In this document: positions 26,104-36,571 of the stretch, one piece after another
Position numbering within the stretch: the stretch's first letter is position 1
Layout of the letters: every line of letters begins with the position of its first letter
DNA from: Streptococcus mitis subsp. hohhotensis
GTDB lineage: Bacteria; Bacillota; Bacilli; Lactobacillales; Streptococcaceae
Assembly: GCF_020089495.2 (NCBI RefSeq)
Contig: NZ_JAIRCA020000020.1
Span: forward strand, 1-40,554
Direction of reading: 5' to 3'
Length of the DNA stretch: 40,554 bases
Notes under the pieces: model-generated
What the model was told of the DNA's origin: nothing
Databases searched by the model: none
What the model saw: the letters and a program-made list of their open reading frames with translations, nothing else
Program-made: the position numbers and the translations under genes

Positions 26104-27057
26104 TCATCTATTATATTTATCTAGCATTTCTTGAACTGTTTGCTTCATATCCTCCACTAAAATCCGAGGAGACAAAATAGTAACTGCTTCCCCTTGCCCC
26201 AACAACCAGCGTTTAAGCCCCGGTGTATGCTGACTCTCAAACTTAAAATGAGTCCAGTCGCCATTTTTCCCAACTGTTTTTGCATTTGGAAATTGATCCA
26301 TCACAATCGTCGGATCGTACAAATACTCGATTTCAATACTGATTTTCTTCCCGATAAAAGCATCTACTCTCTCGTTACGAATGTCGCCATCTCTAAATTT
26401 ATCTCGATAAGAAATAGAGGGTTTCTCTATATCACTAAGAGACCATGACTCGATACGGTCTACTCTTAAAGTAATATAAGTAGCATGTTTCAACTGGTAG
26501 ACAACTAGATAGAAATAATGACTATCATAATAAAGAGAGACTGGCAAAACAGTCTGCCTCTTAGAAGATTCAGAATAAGGTTTTTGATAGATAATATCTA
26601 GAACCTGTTCATGCAAAATAGCTTCTGATAAATTCCAAATTTTCTCTATTCTATTTTGTTGATCCGTTAAGGGAGCATAGTTCAGCTTTTCACTTCCAAT
26701 AATCTGCTCGATTTCTTTCCGATCATCACGGGGAACTAAGACCAGTAAATTATGTAGTAAACTAGCAATTTCTGGTCTATTCAGTGCTCGATTTTCCAAT
26801 AAAATCTTTGAAATAACGAGAATATCCTTTTTATTAAAAACTGACTTACTTGCTAAACAATACTTATTCGTTTTACGGTTATAAAGCAAATCTCCACTAT
26901 AACTGGTGTGACTAGATAAAATATCACGGAGTAGCGAAAAATCTCTCTGTATCGTCTTTTCACTAACCTCAAATTCCTGAGCCAGTTGCTTTTTTCCTAA
27001 CGGAGTCCCAAACTGTAAACGTAAAAAAATCGTTAGCAGTCTCTCTTGATCATTCAT
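26104..27057 (-). CDS. WYL-domain transcriptional regulator
   Basis: 317 aa. An N-terminal DeoR/HTH_11-type winged helix (LGKKQLAQEFEVSEKTIQRDFSLLRDIL, about 15-42) is followed by a WYL domain (SLYYDSHYFYLVVYQ, TYITLRVDRI) and a C-terminal WCX-like extension. Proteins of this build regulate defence loci (BrxR/CapW type) and DNA-damage genes by binding a nucleic-acid or nucleotide ligand. It is the first gene of the minus-strand operon with the two DUF262 genes, so it probably controls them. Confidence 0.85.
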   Translation of the reverse strand: MNDQERLLTIFLRLQFGTPLGKKQLAQEFEVSEKTIQRDFSLLRDILSSHTSYSGDLLYNRKTNKYCLASKSVFNKKDILVISKILLENRALNRPEIASLLHNLLVLVPRDDRKEIEQIIGSEKLNYAPLTDQQNRIEKIWNLSEAILHEQVLDIIYQKPYSESSKRQTVLPVSLYYDSHYFYLVVYQLKHATYITLRVDRIESWSLSDIEKPSISYRDKFRDGDIRNERVDAFIGKKISIEIEYLYDPTIVMDQFPNAKTVGKNGDWTHFKFESQHTPGLKRWLLGQGEAVTILSPRILVEDMKQTVQEMLDKYNR

Positions 27058-27114
27058 TTCCAGTCCTTCTACATATTATTCAAACAATACTATTTCCAGT
27101 ACATTATTATCACT

Positions 27115-27144
27115 TCTATAGTCTAACTAGCACTTTATATTCAA
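27115..27144 (-). promoter_or_regulatory. Probable promoter of the WYL/DUF262 operon
   Basis: Minus strand TTGAAT (27144-27139), 18-bp spacer, TATAGA (27120-27115). The leader of about 50 bases contains a poor inverted repeat (TACT..AGTA) that might bind the WYL protein. Confidence 0.4.
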
Positions 27145-27164
27145 AACGATTAAAGCAAAATAAA

Positions 27165-27689
27165 CTAGCCCTTAGATGATTTCAACTGTACCACTATGCC
27201 AGATTCGAAGAACTCAACTACGGATTCAGGCATATTTTTTAAGTCTTCGGGTAAGCAGTCTGAATATACAATGAAGAGTTTGTTTCTTTTCTTACTCTCT
27301 TTGAATCGCTGCATCCAGTATTCCTGTACCCTTTGATCAGCCTCTCCCAAAAATTGAACTCCATTCAGAAAAAGCCAATCATACTCTGTATACTCCATTT
27401 GCAGTTTTATCCATTGACTATCTTTAGAAGAAATCAAATTATCTCTCACTCGATAATATGCAAGTGATGCTATTGGAGTAGCAGGTTTTATTTTAGTTAA
27501 CGTATAATAAAACAAATGCCATCTATCAGTCTCTGAAATACCGCAAATGTAAATACATTGAGAATCTTCTTTTAAGTCTATTTGTGGGAATCCGGTCCAA
27601 TCATTCCCATCATCTTTCAAGCCTTTTTCAAAATTATAAATTTCCTCTTCAATTGACACATTAGAATTTAAAATTTCTTGATTCACCAT
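27165..27689 (-). CDS. Degenerate DnaA-like AAA+ protein
   Basis: 174 aa, not a recognised named family. Residues 44-60 (QCIYICG..RWHLF) fall where DnaA has its nucleotide loop, but the GxGKT residues are missing. Residues 104-114, DWLFLNGVQFL, closely follow the DnaA Walker B stretch (DVLLIDDIQFL) with N-G replacing the two aspartates. VQEYWMQRF, then NKLFIVYSDCLPEDL and EFFESGIVVQL, run parallel to the DnaA sensor 1, following loop and SRF..GL segments. It therefore looks like a non-hydrolysing DnaA/Hda-type core without the DNA-binding domain. It lies directly behind polC and ahead of the WYL operon, with its own extended -10. The resemblance was judged by eye. Confidence 0.55.
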   Translation of the reverse strand: MVNQEILNSNVSIEEEIYNFEKGLKDDGNDWTGFPQIDLKEDSQCIYICGISETDRWHLFYYTLTKIKPATPIASLAYYRVRDNLISSKDSQWIKLQMEYTEYDWLFLNGVQFLGEADQRVQEYWMQRFKESKKRNKLFIVYSDCLPEDLKNMPESVVEFFESGIVVQLKSSKG

Positions 27690-27721
27690 ATTATACTCTC
27701 TTTTCTATTATTTTTAAGAGA

Positions 27722-27730
27722 ATTATAACA
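27722..27730 (-). promoter_or_regulatory. Promoter (-10) of the DnaA-like gene
   Basis: Minus strand extended -10 TGTTATAAT just below the 12-bp palindrome at 27732-27760; the -35 region is unrecognisable. The start codon is about 33 bases downstream. Confidence 0.55.
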
Positions 27731-27731
27731 A

Positions 27732-27760
27732 ATCAAGTGGACATATTTTGTCCACTTGAT
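27732..27760. terminator. 12-bp perfect palindrome behind polC
   Basis: ATCAAGTGGACA-TATTT-TGTCCACTTGAT: 12-bp perfect arms. It could terminate polC, but the tails (TTTGTTATAA on one strand, CAAAATAAG on the other) are weak. It abuts the -10 of the DnaA-like gene, so an operator is an equal alternative. Confidence 0.6.
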
Positions 27761-27776
27761 CAAAATAAGCAATTTT

Positions 27777-30700
27777 TTAAAACAATTCATCAAACAAACT
27801 CAACTGGTTATCCTCTGGCATATTGCCGAGGATGCCCATTTCGTCCATCTTTTCAACCAAGGTTGATGAAAGCCCTCCACGCTTACGCAATTCTGTTTTA
27901 GAAAGAAATTCTCCTTCTTCACGTGCTCGTACCAACTGCTTGGCAACGTTCTCTCCCAGACCATCCATAGCAACAAATGGCGGAATGAGGGTATCCCCAT
28001 CGATGAGGAACTCTGTCGCCTGACTACGGTAGAGGTCTAATTTGCCAAACTTGAAACCACGTTCCCACATTTCATTGACGATTTCAAGAGTTGTATAGAG
28101 GTCAATTTCCACATTAGAGGCCTCATTGTTCTTCCGTTTTTCAGCGATTTCTTCCATTCTGCGTTTGATGGCCTCCAAGCCCGCACCCATGGTCTTGATA
28201 TCAAAAGCCTTAGCACGGATTGAGAAGTAAGCACAGTAGTAATAAATAGGATGGTGAACCTTGAAGTAGGCCACACGCAAGGCCATCATAACGTAGGCTG
28301 CCGCGTGGGCTTTAGGGAACATGTACTTAATTTTCCCACAGGACTCGATATACCACTCTGGCACCTTATTGGCCTTCATTGCTTCGATATAGCCATTTCG
28401 CTCCTCTTCGGAAATCTTGAGCCACAATCCCTTACGTACCCGTTCCATGATGGTAAAGGCCATCTTAGGTTCGAGACCAGCATGCATGAGGTAAACCATG
28501 ATGTCGTCCCGACAACCGATAACGGTTGATAGGTCCGCAATTCCCTGTTTAATCAAATCTTGGGCATTGCCCAGCCAAACGTCGGTACCGTGGGACAATC
28601 CAGACAACTGTAGCAACTCAGCAAAGGTCGTCGGATGGGTTTCATCGACCATCCCACGCACAAAGTTGGTTCCAAACTCTGGAATCCCCAACATACCCGT
28701 AGGCGTTCCGATTTGCTCAGGTGTTACCCCAAGTACATCAGTACCAGAAAAGAGAGCCATCACACCTTCGTCATCCATAGGGATTTCATTAGGATCAATC
28801 CCAGACAAATCCTGAAGTTTCCGAATCATGGTCGGATCATCATGTCCCAGTACATCTAGTTTAAGGACATTTTCATCGATATCGTGGAAGTTAAAGTGAG
28901 TGGTCTGCCATTCAGCCGTCACATCATCCGCTGGATACTGGACAGGCGTAAAATCGTAGACATCCATGTAGTTCGGAATAACAACGATTCCCCCTGGGTG
29001 TTGTCCAGTTGTTCGTTTAACCCCAGTAGCTCCCTGGGCTAAACGCTCCACCTCTGCAGCACGATAAAATTTCCCATAATCTCTCTCGTAACCCTTGACA
29101 AAGCCATAGGCTATCTTAGCTTTCACCGCACCTACCGTTCCTGCACGGAAGGCATATTCCTCACCAAAGATATCACGCACATCCAAGTGGGCACTAGGCT
29201 GATCTTCACCCGAAAAGTTCAAGTCAATATCGGGTACCTTATCCCCATCAAAACCAAGGAAAGTCTCGAAAGGAATATCCTGTCCGTTTTTGCTGAGTTT
29301 GTGACCACATTTAGGACAGTCCTTATTGGGCATATCAAAACCTGAACCATAAGAACCATCTGTGATAAACTCACTGTACTGACACTGACCACAGACATAG
29401 TGAGGAGAGAGAGGATTGACCTCTGTAATCCCAATCATGGTCGCAACGAAACTAGATCCTACAGACCCACGAGAACCAACCAAGTAACCCCGTTCATTGG
29501 AACGTTGAACCAGCATCTGCGATGCCAGATAAATCACAGCAAATCCATTCCCCAGAATAGAGGTTAGTTCTTTTTCAATCCGCAAATCAACGATATCTGG
29601 CAGCGGATTTCCATAAATCTCAAAAGCTTTCTTATAGGTCAGCTCGGCAACTGTTTCTTCAGCCTTGTCGATGAAAGGCGTATACAAGTCACCCTTAACA
29701 ACCTCAACAGGTTCAAAGATATCTGCCAAGGCATTTGGATTTTCAATGACTAATTTGCGTGCCAGTGCCTCTCCCAAGAAGGCAAATTCATCCAACATTT
29801 CATTAGTCGTTCTAAAATGAACTTTTGGAAGAGGAGCAGGTTGAGCATGTTCGCCGTGACCTATGGTTCGGTTAATCATAGCCCCCTGTCCCAAACTACG
29901 GACGATAATTTCACGGTAAATCTCTTCCTCCGGTTCGATATAGTGAACATTTCCGGTAGCCAGAACAGGCTTACCAAGACGGTCTCCCACTTCTATCAAA
30001 CTTTTGATAATGGTCTGGAGTTCTTCCATATCCTTGACCTGCTCCTTGGCAATCAAGGGAGCATAGATAGCTGGTGGCATGACCTCGATAAAGTCATAAT
30101 ACTTGGCCACCTCAACCGCCGCATCCACACCTTGGGAAACGACTGTATCAAAAACTTCACCTTCAGAGCAAGCTGAACCTAAAATCAAGCCCTCCCGATG
30201 GGCATCTAGAACCGTTCTTGGAATCCGTGGCACCCCTTCAAAGTACTTGGTATTGGATAAAGAAACCAGTTTAAAGATATTTTTTAGCCCTACTTGATTC
30301 TTGACATAAATGGTCGCATGCTTGATCCGAGCTTTTTTATAAGAATCTGGACTAATCAAATCAATATTAAGTCTAGCTAGATCGGTCACACCATGTTTTT
30401 CTGCTACTTCTTTGATAAAAATAAAGAGCAGACGACCAGTAGCTTCCGCATCGTAATTGGCCATGTGGTGATGTTCTAAGGCCACACCAAAACGCTTGGT
30501 CAAAGGCCCCAAACCATGACGTTTATACTCAGGATAGAGATTTCTAGCAAACTCCAGCGTATCAATAACTGGCTGACTAATCTTTGGCAGACCATGACGC
30601 TCATAGTTGGCATTCATAAATCCAACGTCAAAGGTCGCATTGTGAGCAACTAGAACCGTATCCTTACAAAATTCTTGGAATTCTTGTAAAACTTGTTCTA

Positions 30701-32168
30701 GTGGTTTGGCATTTTTGACATGATCATCTGTAATTCCAGTCAACTCAGTAGTAAAGGCTGACAAGGGATGCCCGGGATTAATAAATTCATCAAATTCAGC
30801 AATGACATTCCCCTTGTACATCTTAGAGGCTGCAACCTGAATCAAGTCATTATAGATGGCTGATAGCCCTGTCGTTTCCACGTCAAAGACCACATAGGTC
30901 GCTTCCGATAAGTCCATCTCCACTTCGTTATAGACGATAGGGACACGGTCCTCCACGATATTGGCTTCCATTCCATAGATCAGCTGGATTCCCGCTTTCT
31001 TAGCTGCCTTATAGCCGTGTGGGAAGGATTGAACATTCCCGTGGTCGGTGATAGCAACTGCCTTGTGTCCCCACTTAGCAGCTGTCGCAACGATTTCTTC
31101 AACCTCTGGTAGAGCATCCATGGTCGACATGTTAGTATGAGCATGAAACTCAACCCGGCGTTCTCCTTCTGGCATTAAATCCTTCCGCTCATAGTGAACA
31201 ACTTCCTGCACGTCTTGCACGTTCATCGTCAAATCGCGTGTGAAGTTGTTCATCTCCACATTCCCACGAACTCGGAGCCAAGAATTTTTCTTAATTAGAT
31301 CAAATTTCTGAGCCTCTTCTTCATTCTTAACCCACTTTTGCATAGAAAAACTTGAAGTGTAGTCCGTCATTTTAAAGTTGATCAAAACACGCCCTGTTCT
31401 GGTCACTTTTTGCTCCACATCAAAAACAACCCCTTCAAAGACCAAACGATTTTCCTCCGTCGTCACTTCAATCATAGGAGTAATCTCTGCCTTATCCAGC
31501 TTCGGTTTAGCTACAGCTTTTTTCGCTTGAAAATCAAAGGCTGGTTTCTCTTCAGCTGGAGGTGGTGCCATCTGTTCCAGTTGCTCCATAGCACGGAGCG
31601 CTTCCTCATTAGCCGCTTGAACAATCTGCTCATTTTCAGCATGAAAGGCTTCTTCCTGCTCTTGGGTCAGTACATCATTTTTCTCTACTTGACAGTTAAA
31701 AGTAGGAAAACCAAATTTTTCAAGTTGTTTCGCTAAATTAGGAAGATGATTCTTCTTAAAATGTTCCTTATCAATCGCCTCAGAGCCTTCAATAAAGAGT
31801 TGATTGCCCTCCGCACGAACTCGCAAATTCTGATAAAGGGACTTAAAACCTTGACTAGCACATGGCCCCTCAGAGAAAGCCTCCCTATAGTAGGACTGCA
31901 AGAGCTGGTTTGAAAATTCTTGAGACAGAACCTTGATTTCGAAAATAGCTTTATTCCCTGTCTTAGAAAATTCTTCCCTCAAACCTTTCTTTATTTCTAA
32001 AAAAATTTCAATCGGTAAAATATTAGAAAATACGAAATGAAACTCCCATACCTTACTAATTTTATGAACCACAACTCGCTCAATATCGGCCTGTGCTAAA
32101 GCAGGAGCCTGTCTCATTTCAGCAGGTATCCCCAATTGATTCATCAAAATTTCAAAACTATTTGACAT
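27777..32168 (-). CDS. polC: DNA polymerase III alpha subunit, PolC type
   Basis: 1463 aa, full length for the Gram-positive replicative polymerase. In order: N-terminal region, OB fold (about 230-320), PHP domain start [15 protein letters not shown], proofreading exonuclease [13 protein letters not shown], the second PHP half, a zinc finger ([14 protein letters not shown]), the polymerase palm with [11 protein letters not shown] (catalytic aspartates), then fingers, duplex-binding and tau-binding parts. GTGAGGAAAATGA precedes ATG 32168. It follows fusA after a terminator and has its own promoter. Confidence 0.97.
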   Translation of the reverse strand: MSNSFEILMNQLGIPAEMRQAPALAQADIERVVVHKISKVWEFHFVFSNILPIEIFLEIKKGLREEFSKTGNKAIFEIKVLSQEFSNQLLQSYYREAFSEGPCASQGFKSLYQNLRVRAEGNQLFIEGSEAIDKEHFKKNHLPNLAKQLEKFGFPTFNCQVEKNDVLTQEQEEAFHAENEQIVQAANEEALRAMEQLEQMAPPPAEEKPAFDFQAKKAVAKPKLDKAEITPMIEVTTEENRLVFEGVVFDVEQKVTRTGRVLINFKMTDYTSSFSMQKWVKNEEEAQKFDLIKKNSWLRVRGNVEMNNFTRDLTMNVQDVQEVVHYERKDLMPEGERRVEFHAHTNMSTMDALPEVEEIVATAAKWGHKAVAITDHGNVQSFPHGYKAAKKAGIQLIYGMEANIVEDRVPIVYNEVEMDLSEATYVVFDVETTGLSAIYNDLIQVAASKMYKGNVIAEFDEFINPGHPLSAFTTELTGITDDHVKNAKPLEQVLQEFQEFCKDTVLVAHNATFDVGFMNANYERHGLPKISQPVIDTLEFARNLYPEYKRHGLGPLTKRFGVALEHHHMANYDAEATGRLLFIFIKEVAEKHGVTDLARLNIDLISPDSYKKARIKHATIYVKNQVGLKNIFKLVSLSNTKYFEGVPRIPRTVLDAHREGLILGSACSEGEVFDTVVSQGVDAAVEVAKYYDFIEVMPPAIYAPLIAKEQVKDMEELQTIIKSLIEVGDRLGKPVLATGNVHYIEPEEEIYREIIVRSLGQGAMINRTIGHGEHAQPAPLPKVHFRTTNEMLDEFAFLGEALARKLVIENPNALADIFEPVEVVKGDLYTPFIDKAEETVAELTYKKAFEIYGNPLPDIVDLRIEKELTSILGNGFAVIYLASQMLVQRSNERGYLVGSRGSVGSSFVATMIGITEVNPLSPHYVCGQCQYSEFITDGSYGSGFDMPNKDCPKCGHKLSKNGQDIPFETFLGFDGDKVPDIDLNFSGEDQPSAHLDVRDIFGEEYAFRAGTVGAVKAKIAYGFVKGYERDYGKFYRAAEVERLAQGATGVKRTTGQHPGGIVVIPNYMDVYDFTPVQYPADDVTAEWQTTHFNFHDIDENVLKLDVLGHDDPTMIRKLQDLSGIDPNEIPMDDEGVMALFSGTDVLGVTPEQIGTPTGMLGIPEFGTNFVRGMVDETHPTTFAELLQLSGLSHGTDVWLGNAQDLIKQGIADLSTVIGCRDDIMVYLMHAGLEPKMAFTIMERVRKGLWLKISEEERNGYIEAMKANKVPEWYIESCGKIKYMFPKAHAAAYVMMALRVAYFKVHHPIYYYCAYFSIRAKAFDIKTMGAGLEAIKRRMEEIAEKRKNNEASNVEIDLYTTLEIVNEMWERGFKFGKLDLYRSQATEFLIDGDTLIPPFVAMDGLGENVAKQLVRAREEGEFLSKTELRKRGGLSSTLVEKMDEMGILGNMPEDNQLSLFDELF

Positions 32169-32195
32169 TCATTTTCCTCACATTATTCTCTTACT

Positions 32196-32224
32196 ATTTT
32201 ACCATACTTAGAGGTGTTTTCTAA
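32196..32224 (-). promoter_or_regulatory. polC promoter
   Basis: Minus strand extended -10 TGGTAAAAT (32204-32196); TTAGAA (32224-32219) is the -35 at 17 bp. Confidence 0.55.
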
Positions 32225-32225
32225 A

Positions 32226-32256
32226 GACAAAAGGAAGCCACTAAGTGACTTCCTTC
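32226..32256 (-). terminator. fusA terminator
   Basis: AAGGAAG(T)CAC-TTA-GTG(G)CTTCCTT followed by TTGTCTTT on the minus strand, 16 bases after the fusA stop. Confidence 0.75.
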
Positions 32257-32271
32257 TAGAGTGAGGACTGA

Positions 32272-34353
32272 TTAGTCTTCACCTTTGTTTTTCTTAATGA
32301 TTTCTTCTTGTACTGACTTAGGTACATCTTCGTAGTGGTCAAATACCATCATGAATGTACCACGTCCTTGAGATGCAGAACGAAGAACTGTTGCGTAACC
32401 GAACATTTCAGCAAGTGGAACGTAAGCACGAACGATTTGGCTGTTACCATGTGCTTCCATACCATCTACACGTCCACGACGAGCAGTTACGTGACCCATA
32501 ACATCACCAAGGTTTTCTTCTGGAACAGTGATTGTTACAAGCATCATTGGTTCAAGGATAGCTGGTTGTGCTGATTTAGCAGCTTCTTTAAGGGCAAGTG
32601 AAGCCGCAATCTTGAAGGCAGTTTCAGATGAGTCGACATCGTGGTATGAACCATCGTAAAGCTTAGCTTTAACGTCAACCATTGGGTAACCTGCAAGAAC
32701 ACCGTTAGCCATAGATTCTACCAAACCTTTTTCAACCGCTGGGATAAATTCACGAGGAACCACACCACCGACGATTGCGTTTTCGAATTCAAATCCTTTA
32801 CCTTCTTCGTTTGGAGTAAATTCAATCCATACATCACCGAATTGACCTTTACCACCAGACTGACGTTTGAAGAATCCACGTGCTTGAGTAGAAGCGCGGA
32901 ATGTTTCACGGTAAGATACTTGAGGGGCACCTACGTTCGCTTCAACTTTGAACTCACGACGCATACGGTCAACAAGGACGTCAAGGTGAAGCTCACCCAT
33001 ACCAGAGATAACTGTTTCACCAGTTTCAACGTTTGTTTCAACACGGAATGTTGGATCTTCTTCAGCCAATTTTTGAAGGGCGATACCCATCTTATCTTGG
33101 TCTGCTTTAGATTTAGGCTCAACCATCAATTGGATAACTGGTTCTGGAACGTTGATTGACTCAAGGATGATTTTAGCTTTTTCATCTGTCAATGAGTCAC
33201 CAGTAGTAGTATCTTTCAAACCAACGGCAGCAGCGATATCACCTGAGTAAACAGTGTCGATTTCTTGACGGCTGTTAGCGTGCATTTGAAGGATACGTCC
33301 GATACGTTCACGTTTACCTTTAGAAGTGTTCAATACGTATGAACCTGATTGAAGCACACCTGAGTAAACACGGAAGAATGTCAAACGACCTACGAATGGG
33401 TCTGTCATAATCTTGAAGGCAAGAGCTGCAAATGGCTCTTCGTCAGATGCAGGACGAGTTTCTTCTTCATCTGTATCTGGGTTGATACCTTTGATCGCTG
33501 GGATGTCAAGTGGGCTTGGAAGGTAGTCGATAACCGCATCAAGCATCAATTGAACACCTTTGTTTTTGAAGGCAGAACCACACAATACTGGGAAGAATTC
33601 AACGTTGATAGTCGCTTTACGGATACCAGCTTTCAATTCTTCATTAGTGATTTCTTCACCTTCGAGGTATTTCATCATCAATTCTTCGTCAGTTTCAGCA
33701 ACTGCTTCAACCAATTTTTCACGGTATTCTTGTGCTTGGTCAAGGTATTCAGCTGGAATATCTTCTTCAAGGATATCTGTACCAAGGTCGTTAGTATAGA
33801 TTTCAGCTTTCATCTTGATCAAGTCAATGATACCACGGAAGTCATCTTCAGAACCGATCGGCAATTGGATTGGGTGTGCATTTGCTTGAAGACGATCGTG
33901 AAGTGTGCTTACAGAGTAAAGGAAGTCAGCACCGATTTTGTCCATTTTGTTGGCAAATACGATACGTGGAACTCCGTACTCAGTTGCTTGACGCCAAACT
34001 GTTTCAGTTTGAGGTTCAACACCTGATTGTGAGTCAAGAACGGTAACCGCACCATCCAATACACGAAGAGAACGTTGTACTTCGATTGTGAAGTCCACGT
34101 GTCCTGGTGTGTCGATGATGTTTACGCGGTGGTTGTTCCATTGAGCTGTTGTCGCAGCAGATGTGATAGTGATACCACGTTCTTGCTCTTGCTCCATCCA
34201 GTCCATTTGTGACGCACCTTCGTGAGTTTCACCGATTTTGTGGATTTTACCAGTGTAGTAAAGAATACGCTCAGTAGTTGTTGTTTTACCAGCATCGACG
34301 TGAGCCATGATACCGATATTACGAGTTTTTTCAAGTGAAAATTCGCGTGCCAT
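32272..34353 (-). CDS. fusA: Elongation factor G
   Basis: A 693-aa translational GTPase for ribosome translocation. G1 [15 protein letters not shown] (17-31), the G2/G3 region [10 protein letters not shown] and [10 protein letters not shown]4 NKMDK, then domains II-V ending with the EF-G typical [23 protein letters not shown]. Codon choice looks that of a highly expressed gene. GGAG lies upstream of ATG 34353. Third gene of the str region (rpsL-rpsG-fusA), separated from rpsG by a 393-base structured spacer with a terminator and a new promoter. Confidence 0.97.
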   Translation of the reverse strand: MAREFSLEKTRNIGIMAHVDAGKTTTTERILYYTGKIHKIGETHEGASQMDWMEQEQERGITITSAATTAQWNNHRVNIIDTPGHVDFTIEVQRSLRVLDGAVTVLDSQSGVEPQTETVWRQATEYGVPRIVFANKMDKIGADFLYSVSTLHDRLQANAHPIQLPIGSEDDFRGIIDLIKMKAEIYTNDLGTDILEEDIPAEYLDQAQEYREKLVEAVAETDEELMMKYLEGEEITNEELKAGIRKATINVEFFPVLCGSAFKNKGVQLMLDAVIDYLPSPLDIPAIKGINPDTDEEETRPASDEEPFAALAFKIMTDPFVGRLTFFRVYSGVLQSGSYVLNTSKGKRERIGRILQMHANSRQEIDTVYSGDIAAAVGLKDTTTGDSLTDEKAKIILESINVPEPVIQLMVEPKSKADQDKMGIALQKLAEEDPTFRVETNVETGETVISGMGELHLDVLVDRMRREFKVEANVGAPQVSYRETFRASTQARGFFKRQSGGKGQFGDVWIEFTPNEEGKGFEFENAIVGGVVPREFIPAVEKGLVESMANGVLAGYPMVDVKAKLYDGSYHDVDSSETAFKIAASLALKEAAKSAQPAILEPMMLVTITVPEENLGDVMGHVTARRGRVDGMEAHGNSQIVRAYVPLAEMFGYATVLRSASQGRGTFMMVFDHYEDVPKSVQEEIIKKNKGED

Positions 34354-34390
34354 GAGGTTTGTTTCTCCTATTTATTTTGATTTCTATTCT

Positions 34391-34399
34391 ATTATAACA
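34391..34399 (-). promoter_or_regulatory. fusA promoter (-10)
   Basis: Minus strand TGTTATAAT extended -10; the terminator at 34405-34436 occupies the -35 region. It lets fusA be transcribed separately from rpsLG. Confidence 0.65.
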
Positions 34400-34404
34400 C
34401 GATT

Positions 34405-34436
34405 TTAATAAAAACGGATAGGCAGGACCTACCCGT
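34405..34436 (-). terminator. rpsL-rpsG terminator
   Basis: ACGGGTAGG-TCCTG-CCTATCCGT (one G-U pair) followed by TTTTTATT on the minus strand, immediately before the fusA promoter. Confidence 0.85.
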
Positions 34437-34463
34437 TCTCAATGTTTTCATGCTATTGTTGGT

Positions 34464-34489
34464 TTCAACTTGTAGATTTACAAGTTGAA
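34464..34489. repeat. 11-bp perfect hairpin in the rpsG-fusA spacer
   Basis: TTCAACTTGTA-GATT-TACAAGTTGAA, without a T-run on either strand. It is unlikely to be a terminator; it could be an RNA-stabilising or processing hairpin in the rpsG 3' region. Confidence 0.6.
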
Positions 34490-34526
34490 TTGAACTCGGG
34501 CCAGAGTTAGCTAGCCGATTTGAGCC

Positions 34527-34618
34527 GGAACGGGATGCTGTGTGAAAAAGATAAACTTCCTTGTATTCGTCGAATACTGCGTCAGTTTCCTATTTTCACC
34601 TTGCAACCTTACCGTTCC
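34527..34618 (-). ncRNA. Structured RNA element, copy 2
   Basis: Nested stems: outer GGAACGG/CCGTTCC, then GTGAAAA/TTTTCAC (34542-34548 with 34593-34599), AAACT/AGTTT, and an inner GTATTC-GTC-GAATAC. The internal-loop bases (AGATAA, TGCGTC, CCTATTTTC on the plus strand) recur in the copy at 34651-34722. It may be a SPRITE-type or asd-type RNA repeat; I cannot confirm which. Confidence 0.5.
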
Positions 34619-34650
34619 TAGCATCATGATTTAGTTGAGCTCAAGCTAAA

Positions 34651-34722
34651 AGTCTGGAGAAAAAGATGAATCTCATTGGTTGCAATCGCAACCTGCTTCG
34701 ATTCCCTATTTTCTCTGGGACT
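34651..34722 (-). ncRNA. Structured RNA element, copy 1
   Basis: Nested stems AGTC/GACT, GAGAAAA/TTTTCTC (34657-34663 with 34709-34715), GAATC/GATTC and inner GGTTGC-AATC-GCAACC. Same plan as copy 2 with different stem bases but matching internal loops (AGATGAA, CTGCTTC, CCTATTTTC), the mark of covariation. It begins 24 bases after the rpsG stop. Confidence 0.5.
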
Positions 34723-34746
34723 TTCTTAACGCTTTCGCATCCTATC

Positions 34747-35217
34747 TTACCAACGGAAGTGTGCGAATGCACGGTTAGCTTCAGCCATACGGTGAGTGTC
34801 TTCACGTTTCTTAACAGCTGCACCAGTGTTGTTAGCAGCATCCAAGATTTCTTTTGCAAGACGGTCTTGCATTGTGTGTTCACCACGAAGACGAGCAATT
34901 GTTACCAACCAACGAAGTCCAAGTGTTGTACGACGTTCTGGACGAACTTCAACTGGGACTTGGTAGTTAGAACCACCAACACGACGTGCACGTACTTCAA
35001 GTACAGGCATGATGTTTTCCATAGCTGTTTCAAATACTTCAAGTGCATCGTTACCAGTAGCTTCTTTGATTTGCTCAAAGGCACCGTAAACGATTGAAGC
35101 AGCTGTACCACGTTTACCATCAAGCATAACGCGGTTGATAAGACGAGTAACTAGTTGTGAATTGTAAAGCGGATCTGGCAATACGTCACGTTTTGGAGCT
35201 CTATTTTTACGACTCAT
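34747..35217 (-). CDS. rpsG: 30S ribosomal protein S7
   Basis: 156 aa, starting [20 protein letters not shown] and ending FAHFRW, with the 16S-binding [14 protein letters not shown] block. It nucleates the 30S head. It lies 19 bases behind rpsL with AAAGGGGAT upstream. The end of the transcript enters the structured spacer. Confidence 0.98.
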
Positions 35218-35236
35218 TTCTCTTTATCCCCTTTCC

Positions 35237-35650
35237 TTATGCTTTTGGACGTTTAGTACCGTATTTAGAACGACCTTGTTTACGATCGTTAACACCTGCA
35301 GTATCAAGTGCACCACGGACGATATGGTAACGTACCCCTGGAAGGTCTTTTACACGTCCACCACGAAGAAGCACCACGCTGTGCTCTTGCAAGTTGTGTC
35401 CGATACCTGGGATGTAGGCAGTAACTTCGATAAGGTTGCTCAAACGTACACGAGCGAATTTACGAAGGGCTGAGTTAGGTTTTTTAGGTGTCATTGTTCC
35501 AACACGAGTTGCAACACCACGTTTTTGTGGTGAAGAAACGTTTGTTTGAACTTTTTTATGACTGTTGTAACCAACGTTCAAAGCTGGTGATTTAGATTTT
35601 TCTACTTTTGATTTACGCGGTTTGCGAACCAATTGGTTAATTGTAGGCAT
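35237..35650 (-). CDS. rpsL: 30S ribosomal protein S12
   Basis: 137 aa. Decoding-centre protein with [14 protein letters not shown]: the streptomycin-determining lysine (K56, equal to E. coli K43 by motif) is unchanged, as is the [10 protein letters not shown] loop. It therefore looks streptomycin-sensitive by this gene. AGGAG precedes the ATG. First gene of the str operon, with a strong promoter and a leader of about 130 bases. Confidence 0.98.
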   Translation of the reverse strand: MPTINQLVRKPRKSKVEKSKSPALNVGYNSHKKVQTNVSSPQKRGVATRVGTMTPKKPNSALRKFARVRLSNLIEVTAYIPGIGHNLQEHSVVLLRGGRVKDLPGVRYHIVRGALDTAGVNDRKQGRSKYGTKRPKA

Positions 35651-35681
35651 CTACATTCTCCTGTGTTTTTTTATTTTTGGT

Positions 35682-35709
35682 GATGATACACTTGGTGACA
35701 GCTATCATC
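35682..35709 (-). promoter_or_regulatory. Hairpin in the rpsL leader
   Basis: GATGATA/TATCATC 7-bp stem with a 14-nt loop, about 35 bases before the rpsL start. A candidate for ribosomal-protein feedback or leader folding. The rest of the 321-base gap 35651-35971 holds the promoter, an AT-rich stretch and the terminator of the opposite operon end. Confidence 0.35.
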
Positions 35710-35786
35710 TGTGTGTACTTTTGCAACATTTGTCAGCACGTCCCTGTACACTCTTGAGAGACCAAAAGTAAAAAGTACCGTCTATT

Positions 35787-35816
35787 ATTGTAACAAAATT
35801 TTCTATTGGTTGTCAA
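35787..35816 (-). promoter_or_regulatory. str operon promoter
   Basis: Minus strand TTGACA (35816-35811), 18-bp spacer, TACAAT (35792-35787) preceded by TG. Consensus -35 plus extended -10: the strongest promoter in the window. Confidence 0.85.
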
Positions 35817-35863
35817 GATATTTTTCTTTTTTATTGTTAATTTTAGCTCTTTTGTAGTGCCTC

Positions 35864-35897
35864 CTAAAAAAGAAAAAGGAGGAAACCAAGCCCTCCT
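35864..35897 (-). terminator. Terminator of the ABC/TCS operon
   Basis: AGGAGG...CCTCCT stem (35892-35897 with 35877-35882), then TTTTTCTTTTTT on the minus strand, about 75 bases after the response-regulator stop. A third GGAGG copy just beyond the T-run could pair alternatively. Confidence 0.8.
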
Positions 35898-35971
35898 CTA
35901 GTTACAAAATTATTTGGTTTGATTGAATAATTTCAATTTTAGCACATAATGGTTTTCTAGATATGATAGTA

Positions 35972-36571
<600 letters not shown>

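Noticed and set aside
28498..28815. 105-aa plus-strand frame within polC
   Set aside because: Shadow of polC; no translation signals.
33550..34026. 158-aa plus-strand frame
   Set aside because: Antisense of fusA, produced by its strong codon bias; composition rich in F, S and C.
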